Assembly (NCBI GenBank): GCA_027492915.1
Contig: JAPUDW010000308.1
Span: forward strand, 1 to 53,369
Source: Bacteroidota bacterium
Lineage (GTDB): Bacteria; Chloroflexota; Anaerolineae; Aggregatilineales; Phototrophicaceae
Direction: 5' to 3'
DNA: 53,369 nucleotides
Shown here: piece by piece, positions 1 through 7,885 of the stretch
Layout of the letters: each line of letters begins with the position of its first letter
Numbering within the stretch: position 1 is the first letter of the stretch
The notes under the pieces: generated by a model
What the model saw: the letters and a program-made list of their open reading frames with translations, nothing else
The model's database searches: none
Told to the model about the DNA's origin: nothing
Made by a program: the position numbers and the translations under genes

Positions 1-165
1 TTGCTCAACCGCGTAACGGGCACGCGCCACACTGATGTTGATGGCTTCTTGCTGCTGCTCGTTGAACTGACGCAAGATGATGGATTGAGACATCACGAAC
101 AGGATTACGACAAGGGTAATCAAGGTGGTGATAATGGCGATAAAGGTCTTACGACGTAAGGACAT
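1..165 (-). CDS. Membrane sensor protein, N-terminal fragment (CHASE4-like)
   Basis: The first 55 codons of a minus-strand gene are visible; it runs off the left edge. It starts MSLRRKTF, followed by a hydrophobic segment (about residues 8-31) that would be a membrane anchor. An amphipathic stretch rich in Gln/Glu follows, with INISVARARYAVEQ at the edge. A short cytoplasmic tail, one helix and a region of this type is how CHASE4-containing histidine kinases and diguanylate cyclases begin, so an extracytoplasmic sensor is likely. The output domain lies outside the window, so the function cannot be decided. Confidence 0.6.
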   Translation of the reverse strand, partial: MSLRRKTFIAIITTLITLVVILFVMSQSIILRQFNEQQQEAINISVARARYAVEQ

Positions 166-310
166 AAGCAAAGTTGAATAAACTACACGACTCTATCCTT
201 ATAACTTACAAGATTTCGAGCCTAAATAGCGTAAACGTTTACTAATTTTGTAGGCGCTAAGGTCAACGTCGAAGAACGCTAGGGCTGCCTTCCACCACAC
301 CCTTAAAAGG

Positions 311-1453
311 CTATTCCAGTTCACGCCGGATGCTGACACGCACCGCATTTTTGATGGGTTCGTCAGCCACAAAGATGACATAACCACCTCCGCCCGCGCC
401 GGAGAGTTTCCAGCCGAGCGCCTGATCTTTATAGCGGTGAATGAGCTGGTGTACCTCTTCATTAACCATGTGCGGGAACATCGCCACCTGCGCGTCAAAG
501 GCTTCGCGGAAGCTGCGACCGAAGGCTGCTCGGTCGTGCGTGGTAATGGCCTGCCAACAGTCGAGGGTCGCGTCAGCCAGCGCCTTTGCGCCAGCAGCCG
601 AGAGGTTACGCGCGTCTAGCGGGTTGTAGCCGTCGTGGCGTGGGCCGAGCGGCATCAGGTACAACGACTGCTCGACAAATTGCAGGGTAAGTTCGTCGCC
701 CACATGCTCAATTTTGTGCGGCCAATAAGCACCGTCGTAATGCGCGATGTTCAAACCCGGCATGGCGATACCGATGGCATCCTGTGAGCCGGAAACATGT
801 TCGGTACCCGGTGGGTTGTCGTAGCAGAACAGGATATAGGCCAATTTTTCAGGGTCGCCGGGTGGCAGTTTTGTGCCCCATAGTTCGAGGGCGTGGTTGC
901 GGGTGCTGGTTGCCATGCCACTGCGCTCGTTGAAGGCAATCGTCGGCTCAAGCGAAATGGTGATGACAGGGCCGGGGTGCAGTTTCGACACAAACGGTTG
1001 GTCGAGCCAGCCACCTGCCAAATCAATCCGGTAGGGCATCTGCTCGACTTGACGCAGCGCCGTGGTCGAACGCGGTGGCAGGTCGGCGTGCGGCTGCCGT
1101 TCAAGGACGACATACTGGATGCCGAGCGAACGGCACAGGGCTTCTTTCTGGGGCGTGTTGCCGTCGGCATTCACCACGAAAATATCCGGCTGCATGGCGC
1201 GTAACTCATGCTCAAAGTCCAGCATCCCTGAGCCTGTGGATATGAACGCATCGGTCACATCACTAACAGCCTTGACCATGTACAGGCGTTCATGCTCATT
1301 CGTCACCGGTAGGCGGCCTTTAAGGTCATAAACAGTTTTATCCGAACCGAGCGCGACATACAGATCCCCATAGGCAGCCGCCGTGCGAAAGAACGCAATA
1401 TGCCCACTGTGGAGCATGTCATAGCAGCCGCTGACAAATACTTTTTTAGCCAT
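311..1453 (-). CDS. Cytidylyltransferase-like / GHMP kinase fusion protein
   Basis: A 380-residue two-domain enzyme. Residues 1-125 form a nucleotidyltransferase fold: MAKKVFVSGCYDMLHSGH has the HxGH-type nucleotide-binding signature near residues 16-19, and VNADGNTP and RSTTALR resemble the C-terminal motifs of cytidylyl/adenylyltransferases. Residues 135-380 resemble a GHMP sugar kinase: RIDLAGGWLD at the sugar/ATP entry, VSGSQDAIG in place of the usual GLGSSSA loop, and KLSGAGGGGYVIF as motif 3. By family logic the kinase makes a sugar-1-phosphate and the N-terminal domain activates it to an NDP-sugar, in the manner of heptose (HddA/HldE-like) or fucose activation. The sugar cannot be named from sequence. 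No other sugar-nucleotide genes are adjacent. It may be co-transcribed with the two upstream minus-strand genes (6-nt gap). Confidence 0.75.
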   Translation of the reverse strand: MAKKVFVSGCYDMLHSGHIAFFRTAAAYGDLYVALGSDKTVYDLKGRLPVTNEHERLYMVKAVSDVTDAFISTGSGMLDFEHELRAMQPDIFVVNADGNTPQKEALCRSLGIQYVVLERQPHADLPPRSTTALRQVEQMPYRIDLAGGWLDQPFVSKLHPGPVITISLEPTIAFNERSGMATSTRNHALELWGTKLPPGDPEKLAYILFCYDNPPGTEHVSGSQDAIGIAMPGLNIAHYDGAYWPHKIEHVGDELTLQFVEQSLYLMPLGPRHDGYNPLDARNLSAAGAKALADATLDCWQAITTHDRAAFGRSFREAFDAQVAMFPHMVNEEVHQLIHRYKDQALGWKLSGAGGGGYVIFVADEPIKNAVRVSIRRELE

Positions 1454-1459
1454 AATTAC

Positions 1460-1831
1460 CTAAATTTGAGTGGGTGAATGAAATTCCGAGGTGATTTCAA
1501 TGAGGCCAACAATATTCTGGTTGAACTGATCGAGTTCTTCGGCTGGAATCCAATATTCCTGATGGGTGTTATTGCCAACGGTTTGTACCGGATAGGCACT
1601 CAAGAAATCGGCGCGAACATCAAAGCGCGTTACATAGCCGATGTAGCCGGAGGCAGGGTCTTTGGTATTCCAATCCCGCGCGATTTGGATCGCATAGCCT
1701 TCGTTCAAAACGGGATAGAAAATCGGTTGTGCGGCAAGTCGAGGCGGAAAAGCCCGAAATTCAGAAGCACGAATCAACTCGTATTCTTTTTGTCCGATTG
1801 GACGATACAACGTCATTGTTGGAGTATGCAT
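1460..1831 (-). CDS. Conserved protein of the 'ADP-ribosylation/crystallin J1' annotated family
   Basis: A 123-residue soluble protein with the motifs LYRPIGQKEYELI, FRAFPPRL, QPIFYPVLNEGYA, IARDWNTKD and EYWIPAEELDQFN. These match a widespread small bacterial family commonly annotated as ADP-ribosylation/crystallin J1, whose biochemical role is unknown to me. No transmembrane segment or signal peptide is visible. Its ATG follows directly on the TAA of the upstream Uma2-family gene (TAAATG), so the two are very probably translated from one mRNA. This family is often found as a lone accessory gene, and the name should not be read as evidence of ADP-ribosyltransferase activity. Confidence 0.7.
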   Translation of the reverse strand: MHTPTMTLYRPIGQKEYELIRASEFRAFPPRLAAQPIFYPVLNEGYAIQIARDWNTKDPASGYIGYVTRFDVRADFLSAYPVQTVGNNTHQEYWIPAEELDQFNQNIVGLIEITSEFHSPTQI

Positions 1832-2389
1832 TTACGGCGCTGCACTGAAGAATTGGCTGACTTCTACTTGAGCGCCCCCCAGTACATGAGAGGCAAATGC
1901 TTGGTCGGCCTCAAATAAACCAATGCGGTTGAAGGTGCCATTATGCAGCTTATAGACTTCAACGTACTGTGCTAAAGGATCAACCAACCAGTATTCAGCT
2001 ACACCGGATTGCTCGTAAACGTCGAATTTAATCCCGCGATCTTTGGATGTGGTCGAGACAGATAACACCTCGACAATCAAATCAGGTGCGCCGTGCCAAA
2101 ACCGATGATCCGCGCCTAAGAAACAATGGTCATTGTCCGTGCTAACCCAGAAAATATCGGGTTCAAAACTGTTCGCGTCATCAAAGTAAACGCCTGTAGG
2201 AGCCATCCGTAACACACCGCCTTGCACCCGCTGGCGCAAAAAGAGATAAATATTACCGAGTACATCTTGGTGTGCATCCAGAGGCGGATTCAGGATAACT
2301 TCTCCATCAATAAGTTCAATTATTTGGTTGGATTCGGGTAAAGACGCATATTCAGCAAAGGTTGTTTTTGTTTTTATCATGTCGGACAC
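1832..2389 (-). CDS. Uma2 family protein (DUF820, PD-(D/E)XK nuclease fold)
   Basis: A 185-residue protein with the Uma2/DUF820 pattern. IELIDGEVILNPP lies near residue 24, a helix of the LGNIYLFLRQRV type follows, then FEPDIFW, PDLIVEVLSVSTTSKDRGIKFDVYEQSG in pieces around residues 105-132, and EYWLVDP. The PD...EVLS...K arrangement corresponds to the predicted PD-(D/E)XK nuclease core. Uma2 proteins are abundant in Cyanobacteria and Chloroflexota, often in many copies, and their physiological role is not settled. The gene is directly followed by the crystallin-J1-type gene without a gap. Confidence 0.85.
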   Translation of the reverse strand: MSDMIKTKTTFAEYASLPESNQIIELIDGEVILNPPLDAHQDVLGNIYLFLRQRVQGGVLRMAPTGVYFDDANSFEPDIFWVSTDNDHCFLGADHRFWHGAPDLIVEVLSVSTTSKDRGIKFDVYEQSGVAEYWLVDPLAQYVEVYKLHNGTFNRIGLFEADQAFASHVLGGAQVEVSQFFSAAP

Positions 2390-2422
2390 AGCGCGACCTC
2401 CAACATATTCGAACGCGGACTT

Positions 2423-2875
2423 TTACATCATATCACGCGAGTCAAGAATGATAGTCACAGGGCCGTCGTTATGAATTTCGACGTGCATCATCGCCCCAAA
2501 AACACCCTGTTCCACCCGCTGAACACCTTCAGCTAATAATTGCGCGGCAAACCGTTCGACCAATGGCGCGGCCTGTTCCGGTCGGGCAGCGTCGATAAAA
2601 CTAGGGCGGCGGCCTTTGCGTGCGTCGGCGTACAAGGTGAACTGCGACACCACCAGCACCCCGCCGCCGGTTTCCAAAATCGACAGGTTCATTTTACCCT
2701 CGGCATCTTCAAACACGCGCAAGTTTGCCGTTTTCTTCGCCAGCAAATCCACCTCGGCTTGCGTATCTGCGTGGGTGATGCCCACAAGAGCCACAAACCC
2801 GCCTTCAACCGCGCCGGTGATTTGCCCCTCAACTGTAACACTGCCGTGGCTAACCCGTTGTAATATGACGCGCAT
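2423..2875 (-). CDS. dtd: D-aminoacyl-tRNA deacylase
   Basis: A 150-residue protein of normal length for DTD. It hydrolyses D-aminoacyl-tRNA (for example D-Tyr-tRNA) and so keeps D-amino acids out of translation. It begins [17 protein letters not shown]; the catalytic motif SQFTLYAD lies around residues 77-84, and the C-terminal motif reads NDGPVTI where the family has N-x-GPVT. These two motifs build the cross-subunit active site of the homodimer. It is divergently oriented from the dehydrogenase gene at 3161, with about 285 bp between them. Confidence 0.97.
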   Translation of the reverse strand: MRVILQRVSHGSVTVEGQITGAVEGGFVALVGITHADTQAEVDLLAKKTANLRVFEDAEGKMNLSILETGGGVLVVSQFTLYADARKGRRPSFIDAARPEQAAPLVERFAAQLLAEGVQRVEQGVFGAMMHVEIHNDGPVTIILDSRDMM

Positions 2876-3029
2876 AATCTGCTGTATTCTTTCGCTGCCT
2901 CAAATCGACATGCAGAAGTGTAGCCACTGGCGGACGCGCTTGGCAAGCATCAATGATGAGCGTGTTGATCAAAGTGGACAAATCATTAAAAGCATGTCAC
3001 AATTGTCCAAATTAGTCTCTTATTACACT

Positions 3030-3051
3030 TGTGATTACAAAAGTAATCACA
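3030..3051. promoter_or_regulatory. Perfect 22-bp dyad, possible operator
   Basis: TGTGATTAC - AAAA - GTAATCACA is a perfect 9-bp inverted repeat in the AT-rich gap between the divergent dtd and dehydrogenase genes, about 110 bp upstream of the latter's ATG. The symmetry, spacing and position suit a dimeric repressor or activator site. The outer TGTGA/TCACA resembles Crp-family half sites, but the spacing (12 bp) does not match the usual 6 bp. As RNA it would only be a modest AT-rich hairpin. The regulator is unknown. Confidence 0.4.
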
Positions 3052-3113
3052 CCTTCAATATTTTTTCTCGAATTAATGCCTTCATTTGTGTCAATTTTGT
3101 TGATATTTATTGC

Positions 3114-3134
3114 GTCCTGCTCGGCAGGACTTTT
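3114..3134 (+). terminator. Short GC hairpin with T-tract in the leader of the dehydrogenase gene
   Basis: GTCCTGC - TCG - GCAGGAC followed by TTTT makes a 7-bp perfect stem with a 3-nt loop, ending about 27 bp before the ATG at 3161. No plus-strand gene lies upstream, so if it terminates transcription it would act as a leader attenuator. It could equally be a stability hairpin. The T-tract is short, so termination is uncertain. Confidence 0.35.
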
Positions 3135-3160
3135 ACTATGCACAGGTGAAGGTAGGTTGT

Positions 3161-4198
3161 ATGGCACAGGAGATCACCCCTCAAACCCCTCTTGAATTAT
3201 GCGTCATTGAAGGTGACGGTATCGGTCGTGAAGTCATTCCCGCCGCTATCGAGGTCTTGAAGCAGGTCGCACCCGATGTCGTCATCCGCCCGATGGAGGC
3301 TGGATGGGGCTACTTCCAAAAGCACAAAACGCCGCTTCCTGACGAAACGATACAAGTCGCGCGGGAGTGCAAAGCTATCCTGTTCGGCGCGGTTTCATCA
3401 CCCGCTTATCCGGTGGAGGGTTATTTCTCGCCCATTGTCCGGCTGCGGCGAACCTTGCAAGCCTTCGCGAATTTGCGCCCTGCCCAGCACCTGCCCGTGC
3501 CAACCTCACGCGAAGGTGTGGATATGCTGATCGTGCGTGAAAACACCGAGGATTTGTACATCGGTCATGAGCATACCGAGGACGAAGGCCAAACCGGTAT
3601 TGCCGAAAAGGTGATTACCCGCGATGCAACCGAACGTGTGACCAAGCTGACGTATGAAATGGCGCGGCGTGTCGGGCGCAAAAAGGTCACGATTGTTCAC
3701 AAAGCCAACGTACTCAGCCAATCGGACGGGTTGTTCCGCCGCGTGGCGTTGGAAGTCGCTGCCAACTACCCCGAAATTATTACCGACGAATTGTATGTGG
3801 ATACCGCCGCTTATTGGATGGTGAAGGAACCCACACGCTTCGATGTCATACAGACTCCCCATTTATACGGTGACATCCTCTCCGACATGGCGGCAGCGTG
3901 GGGTGGCGGCATGGGCTTGGCTCCGTCGTTGAGCCTCGGCGAGAACGTGGCGCTGGCTGAACCCGTACACGGCAGCGCACCGGATATTGCCGGCAAGGGT
4001 ATCGCCAACCCGACCGCATCCATGCTGAGTGTAGCGATGCTGCTGCGCTTATACTGGAACCGGTTAGAAGCCGCTGACAAAATTGAGCAGGCCGTACGCA
4101 AAACCCTATCCGAAGGCGATTACACGGTTGATATTTACACCGAAGGCGCAATTTCGACCACCGATTTCACGAAGCGCGTATGCAGCCATTTAGGATAA
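3161..4198 (+). CDS. Isocitrate/homoisocitrate/isopropylmalate-type dehydrogenase
   Basis: A 345-residue beta-decarboxylating dehydrogenase that oxidises a 2-hydroxyacid with NAD(P)+ and a divalent metal. Visible motifs: EGDGIG near residue 17; the substrate loop SPIVRLRRTL and FANLRP; VRENTEDLYIG; HKANVL; the metal-binding YGDILSDMAA; GLAPS; and the nucleotide-binding EPVHGSAPDIAGKGIANPTA. The RENTEDLYIG segment and overall length are closer to isocitrate/homoisocitrate dehydrogenases than to LeuB, but substrate choice depends on few residues and cannot be fixed here. The ATG is preferred because GAAGG precedes it by about 8 bases; an in-frame TTG at 3110 lies in the hairpin and is unlikely. 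No leu or lys genes are adjacent, so it is a single-gene unit. Confidence 0.85.
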   Translation: MAQEITPQTPLELCVIEGDGIGREVIPAAIEVLKQVAPDVVIRPMEAGWGYFQKHKTPLPDETIQVARECKAILFGAVSSPAYPVEGYFSPIVRLRRTLQAFANLRPAQHLPVPTSREGVDMLIVRENTEDLYIGHEHTEDEGQTGIAEKVITRDATERVTKLTYEMARRVGRKKVTIVHKANVLSQSDGLFRRVALEVAANYPEIITDELYVDTAAYWMVKEPTRFDVIQTPHLYGDILSDMAAAWGGGMGLAPSLSLGENVALAEPVHGSAPDIAGKGIANPTASMLSVAMLLRLYWNRLEAADKIEQAVRKTLSEGDYTVDIYTEGAISTTDFTKRVCSHLG

Positions 4199-4271
4199 CC
4201 AGCTAAAGAGTTGGTGTTTACAATCATCAGGCGTTGACGCGTTATATTAAGACAAGTATTGTGATTATAAC

Positions 4272-4297
4272 AAAAGTGTAGATTAATCTGCACTTTT
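4272..4297 (+). terminator. AT-rich inverted repeat after the dehydrogenase gene
   Basis: AAAAGTG and CACTTTT flank an internal palindrome AGATTAATCT, giving a continuous hairpin-forming repeat ending in a run of T, about 70 bp after the stop codon. It is the best terminator candidate for the dehydrogenase gene; it is AT-rich, so strength is doubtful. Confidence 0.45.
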
Positions 4298-4508
4298 TGA
4301 TTCACGCTTGTAATGTGTCAGGCAAAGGATGTTACAATTTATTAACCATAACGTTAAAATTTACGAAATTCACACAAAACCCTCAATACTTTAATGATTC
4401 TTTTGAGGATTGCGCTATAAGATAGAAACAGTGCGAAAAGATCATTCTTTAAGAACACATTTGCATCGCTTCTATTCGTAAGTTGCTAGAAAGAGGTCCG
4501 CAAGGATC

Positions 4509-4901
4509 ATGAAGCCAACCATTCTGATTGTTGATGACGAAACCAGCTTCCTCGACATTTTGCAAATTATCCTGCAACGAGCCGGGTATAAAACGATTGT
4601 CACGACCAACGGTAAAGAAGGTCTGAACCTCATCTACCAGCAAAAGCCGGATCTCGTCGTGCTGGACGACATGCTGCCCGGCATCAGCGGCGCTGATGTT
4701 TGCATGGCGGTTAAGAACGACGCCTCGATCAGCCACATTCCGGTGATCCTCTACAGCGCTGGCCCGCGCATCCGTGAGCGCGACTTTATCCGCCAGATCG
4801 GTGCGACGGCTGCCATCAGCAAGCCCTTCAAGCCGAAGGACGTGGTACAGATGATCGGCAATGTCCTCATGAACGCCATGCCCGTGGCGGCTGCCGTCTA
4901 G
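4509..4901 (+). CDS. Single-domain response regulator receiver protein
   Basis: A 130-residue CheY-like receiver domain with no output domain. The acidic pocket is D9/D10 (ILIVDDE), the phospho-acceptor is D53 (VVLDDMLPG), the switch Ser is S83 (ILYSAG) and the conserved Lys is K105 (SKPFKP). All catalytic positions are present, so it should accept phosphate from a histidine kinase. No kinase gene adjoins it, and the gap upstream is about 310 bp, so it looks like an orphan gene. Single-domain receivers act by protein-protein contact or as phosphate relays; the partner is not visible. The ATG is preceded by AAGGATC. A strong hairpin terminator follows. Confidence 0.9.
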   Translation: MKPTILIVDDETSFLDILQIILQRAGYKTIVTTNGKEGLNLIYQQKPDLVVLDDMLPGISGADVCMAVKNDASISHIPVILYSAGPRIRERDFIRQIGATAAISKPFKPKDVVQMIGNVLMNAMPVAAAV

Positions 4902-4939
4902 GTAACGATCAACGCCGCGCTTCGAAAACTTACGAATAG

Positions 4940-4970
4940 AAAAACCTTCCCGACGGTGAGAAGGTTTTTT
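4940..4970 (+). terminator. Intrinsic terminator after the receiver gene
   Basis: AAAACCTTC and GAAGGTTTT pair around a 10-nt loop and are followed by a T run (ending TTTTTT), about 40 bp after the stop codon of the response regulator. Confidence 0.85.
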
Positions 4971-5933
4971 GTTACCTGTTCATCTCCCTTGTTGTACCTC
5001 TCGCCTGATAGTCGCGCTTCAAAAACGACCGCCCGCCCTCTCGCCGCATCGCATGACCCTCCTTTGAAGTCGCTTTAGCTGACTTGTCTTATGGTTAGCA
5101 TCACGGCTTTAGCCTGATGCGGCGCAACCCGCCTCATATTTCTATAACCCTCCGCCTTGATCTCTGCGTCCTCCGCGCCTGTGCGTAGCCTCCTTTAGGG
5201 CTGCGGTTCAATTGTCTTTACTCGGCACTGTGTACTCGGTACTTATTATGCCCTACATTTACTTTCCGTTTGTGCCACAAACCCTTTACCAACCTTCTAG
5301 CAACTTGCTTAACAAACCCGCTCTCTCAAAATGGTTGGTGCCAACCGTCCTTAAAAGCTACCAAATGTTCTTCCAAATGGTCACCCTAAATGCTTTCACT
5401 TCGCTTATGCTGTTCATACGGGTAACCACATCTTGCCCCATTGCCCTGTTACTACGGGCTATCGCGTACTGAGCTTGCGAGGGTAGCCGATGTGGGTTGG
5501 GGATAGGGGTTTCGCCGCACCTTAACAACTTATTTCGCGCCGCCTCTGCCGCTTGTTCCGCACGTTGTGCATTTGACTGGTGACTGACGACTATAGACTG
5601 GAGACTTCGTTTGCAGCAAACGTTTCAGCAGCAGACTACTCACCTTTTTGCTGCAAATCTTCTGATTGGCACACAATTTGCCAATTGAAATTGCCGAAAT
5701 CGGTACGTGCCAAATTTGCCAATTGCCTTACTCCCTTCCCCGTAGTAACAGGGAAGGGTTGGGGATGGGGTATCTGACATTACCGACACTGACAACTATG
5801 ACGACATGACCGCCATAAAACACCCGTATGTCGTCGCCGCCGCCGCCGCCACAGCCGCCATAAAACCTTGGCGCTCTCTGTCTTTCCTTGGCGCACTTGG
5901 CGATTTGTAAATTTTCTTTAGCTGACGACCAAC
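4971..5933. other. Non-coding repeat mosaic, about 960 bp
   Basis: I see no credible gene here. Reading frames of up to 86 codons have no ribosome binding site and no family signature. The stretch is a patchwork of repeat-like debris: a 65-bp double hairpin (5063-5127), CTCTGCGTCC/CTTGGCGC-type degenerate units (about 5155-5205 and 5878-5905), two AATTTGCCAATTG blocks (about 5690-5727), a CCCTTCCC...GGGAAGGG hairpin with GGTTGGGGATGGGG (5740-5771), and a GCC triplet run (about 5835-5850). The same types recur in other gaps of this window. Confidence 0.7.
5063..5127. repeat. 65-bp double-hairpin repeat, copy A
   Basis: Copy A of a repeat also found at 29880-29944, same length, about 80% identical. 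Hairpin 1 pairs AAGTCG with TGACTT around a 7-nt loop. Hairpin 2 pairs GCATCA with TGATGC, with an inner GGC/GCC around TTTA. Differences between the copies at stem positions are compensatory (C-G to G-C in hairpin 2, G-T to C-G in hairpin 1), so the structure appears to be maintained. Confidence 0.7.
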
Positions 5934-5958
5934 AAAAAAAGGAGCGCTTTCGCACCCC
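5934..5958 (-). terminator. Terminator of the sulfate operon
   Basis: Read on the minus strand, GGGGTGC - GAAA - GCGCTCC forms a 7-bp stem (two G-U pairs) closed by a GAAA tetraloop and followed by seven T residues. It lies 36 bp after the cysA stop codon and ends the sulfate assimilation transcript. Confidence 0.9.
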
Positions 5959-5994
5959 TTCTCAATAGAGCAATCAGTCGCAAACGGCTGGCGC

Positions 5995-7074
5995 TTAGTT
6001 GGGCGTTGGCTTGTTCGCGGGCAGCAGGTGGTAATCCTGCAAACCCACCCACACCGACGAATCGCGGGCAATCGCCAGTGAACGCACTTTTTCGGGGCTG
6101 AGCAGCACTTGCAGTGGCTCAAAATTGTGGTCATCCAAGCGGACGACGACCCGTTCCAGAGGCCCTGCGAAACCCACCTGCTGCACCACGCCATGCCCCA
6201 CCAACTGACTTTGCAGGGCTTCCTGCTTGAGCGCCAGTTCGACTTCTTCAGGGCGAATCAGCAGTTCGACCGGCTGGTTTGAGAGATGCTCGGTATTCGG
6301 TGGCGCGGTTAAAGCCGTTTCACCCACATAAACGTGCGTCCCGTTGCGCTGCCCCGGTAACAGGTTGGCCGCCCCAAGGAAGGTGGCTGCAAAGCGCGTT
6401 TGCGGTCGGCGGTAAAGCGCGTTCGGCGTACCGACTTCCAGCAGCTTGCCGCCTTCGATGATGCCGATGCGGTCAGCCAGTTCAAACGCCTCATCCTGAT
6501 CGTGGGTGACGAGAATGGTGGTGACGTTCAACTGACGCTGAATTTCGAGCAAGTTCTGCCGGAGTTGGGCGCGGATTTTGACATCCAACGCGCCGAAAGG
6601 TTCATCCAGCAGGAGAACGCTCGGCTCGTAGGCCAGCGCACGGGCGAGGGCGACACGCTGCTGCTGTCCACCGGAAAGCTGCCACGGCATCCGGTCGCCC
6701 ATGCCTTCAAGGCCGATGAGCTTGAGGAGTTCGTTCACGCGCTTGTCCCGCACCACTTTCGACTGCTTGCGGATTTCCAGCCCGAAGCCGATGTTCTGGG
6801 CGGTAGTCATCTGGCGGAACAGCGAGTAATTTTGAAACACGAAACCCGTGTTGCGCTCCTGCGGTGTGAAGGTGGTGACATTACGCCCATCGAGCGACAC
6901 CTGACCACCATCTGCTGGCAGCAAACCAGCGATCAAGCGCAGCAGGGTACTTTTACCGCTGCCACTAGCCCCCAACAGCACGAATAATTCGCCGGTTTGA
7001 ATTTCCAGCGAAATGTCATCGACAATCGTTTGACTGCCGTAAACCTTACGCACATTATCCAGTATGATTGACAT
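5995..7074 (-). CDS. cysA: Sulfate/thiosulfate ABC transporter, ATP-binding protein
   Basis: A 359-residue ATPase that powers sulfate import with CysT and CysW. Walker A is GASGSGKST (residues 35-43), the Q-loop is VFQNYSLF, the ABC signature is LSGGQQQR, Walker B is VLLLDEP, and the switch His is in LVTHDQDEA. A C-terminal beta domain (about residues 235-359) of the TOBE/regulatory kind follows, with IRPEEVEL. Its ATG overlaps the end of cysW by 20 nt, so the two are translationally coupled. It is the last gene of the operon. The family overlaps molybdate and other anion importers, but the neighbours settle sulfate. Confidence 0.95.
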   Translation of the reverse strand: MSIILDNVRKVYGSQTIVDDISLEIQTGELFVLLGASGSGKSTLLRLIAGLLPADGGQVSLDGRNVTTFTPQERNTGFVFQNYSLFRQMTTAQNIGFGLEIRKQSKVVRDKRVNELLKLIGLEGMGDRMPWQLSGGQQQRVALARALAYEPSVLLLDEPFGALDVKIRAQLRQNLLEIQRQLNVTTILVTHDQDEAFELADRIGIIEGGKLLEVGTPNALYRRPQTRFAATFLGAANLLPGQRNGTHVYVGETALTAPPNTEHLSNQPVELLIRPEEVELALKQEALQSQLVGHGVVQQVGFAGPLERVVVRLDDHNFEPLQVLLSPEKVRSLAIARDSSVWVGLQDYHLLPANKPTPN

Positions 7075-7885
7075 AGGCTGCCTGCTCCCTCACAACACTG
7101 CGCCGCAGGAGACGCATAACGATTAGAACAAGGATGGCAGTAACGCCAAGTAAAAGCGACATACTGTACGCACCGACATTGTTACGGTCGTTCAACGCAC
7201 GAAACACGAACATGGTTGCTGTTTCGGTTTGACCTTCGATACCGCCGCCCACCACCGACACCGCGCCAAACTCGCCCAACGCCCGTGCCAGCGTCAGCAC
7301 CACGCCGTACATAATCCCCGGCCAGATGTTTGGCAGCACGATACGCCGGAAGGTCAGCCATTGGCTCGCGCCCATCGTATACGCGGCTTGCTCCGGTTCG
7401 GTATCCAGTGTGGCGAGAACGGGGCCGACCTCACGGGTGACGAACGGCAGCGATACGAATGTTTTGGCTAACAAAATCCCCGGCAGTGCGAACACAATGG
7501 GGATGACAGTCGGGGTTAGCCAGCCATTGCGCCCGAACAGCACGATCAACGTGTATCCGGCGATAACCGGCGAGAATACAAAGGGTATATCGACCAGAAT
7601 GTTGAGAAAGCGCCGCCCGCGAAAACGCTGACGGGTCAGCACCCACGCGATGATGATGCCGAACACGGTATTGAGCAGTACTGCGCCCAGCGTCAACACG
7701 AAGGTGACTTGCAGGGCGTGAACAACGTTCGGCTCGCTCAAGCTGGTGATGACCGGCTCGAAGCCGTTTTCCAGTGCGCGCTGCACAATGCTGATAATCG
7801 GTGCAATCAGCAGCACGGCGACATACAACAAGGCGATACCTAAGATCACAAAATGGAGTGGTTTGTGCGGTCTAATTTCACGCAT
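7055..7885 (-). CDS. cysW: Sulfate ABC transporter permease CysW
   Basis: A 276-residue inner-membrane permease with about six hydrophobic segments. The EAA loop that contacts CysA reads EQAAYTMGASQWLTFRRI, followed by LPNIWPGI. The ALGEFGAVSVVGGG segment is typical of CysW/CysT. I place the start at the ATG at 7885 (MREIRPHK), which overlaps the cysT stop codon by 8 nt; the in-frame ATG 24 bases upstream would give a longer overlap and an atypical N-terminus. It forms the channel as a heterodimer with CysT. Confidence 0.93.
   Translation of the reverse strand: MREIRPHKPLHFVILGIALLYVAVLLIAPIISIVQRALENGFEPVITSLSEPNVVHALQVTFVLTLGAVLLNTVFGIIIAWVLTRQRFRGRRFLNILVDIPFVFSPVIAGYTLIVLFGRNGWLTPTVIPIVFALPGILLAKTFVSLPFVTREVGPVLATLDTEPEQAAYTMGASQWLTFRRIVLPNIWPGIMYGVVLTLARALGEFGAVSVVGGGIEGQTETATMFVFRALNDRNNVGAYSMSLLLGVTAILVLIVMRLLRRSVVREQAAYVNHTG

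Noticed and set aside
4393..4421. TATAAG as a -10 box for the receiver gene
   Set aside because: No acceptable -35 hexamer at 16-18 bp, so I do not call a promoter.
5212..5472. An 86-codon plus-strand frame in the repeat mosaic
   Set aside because: Starts at a non-ATG codon, no ribosome site, odd composition, and surrounded by repeat debris.
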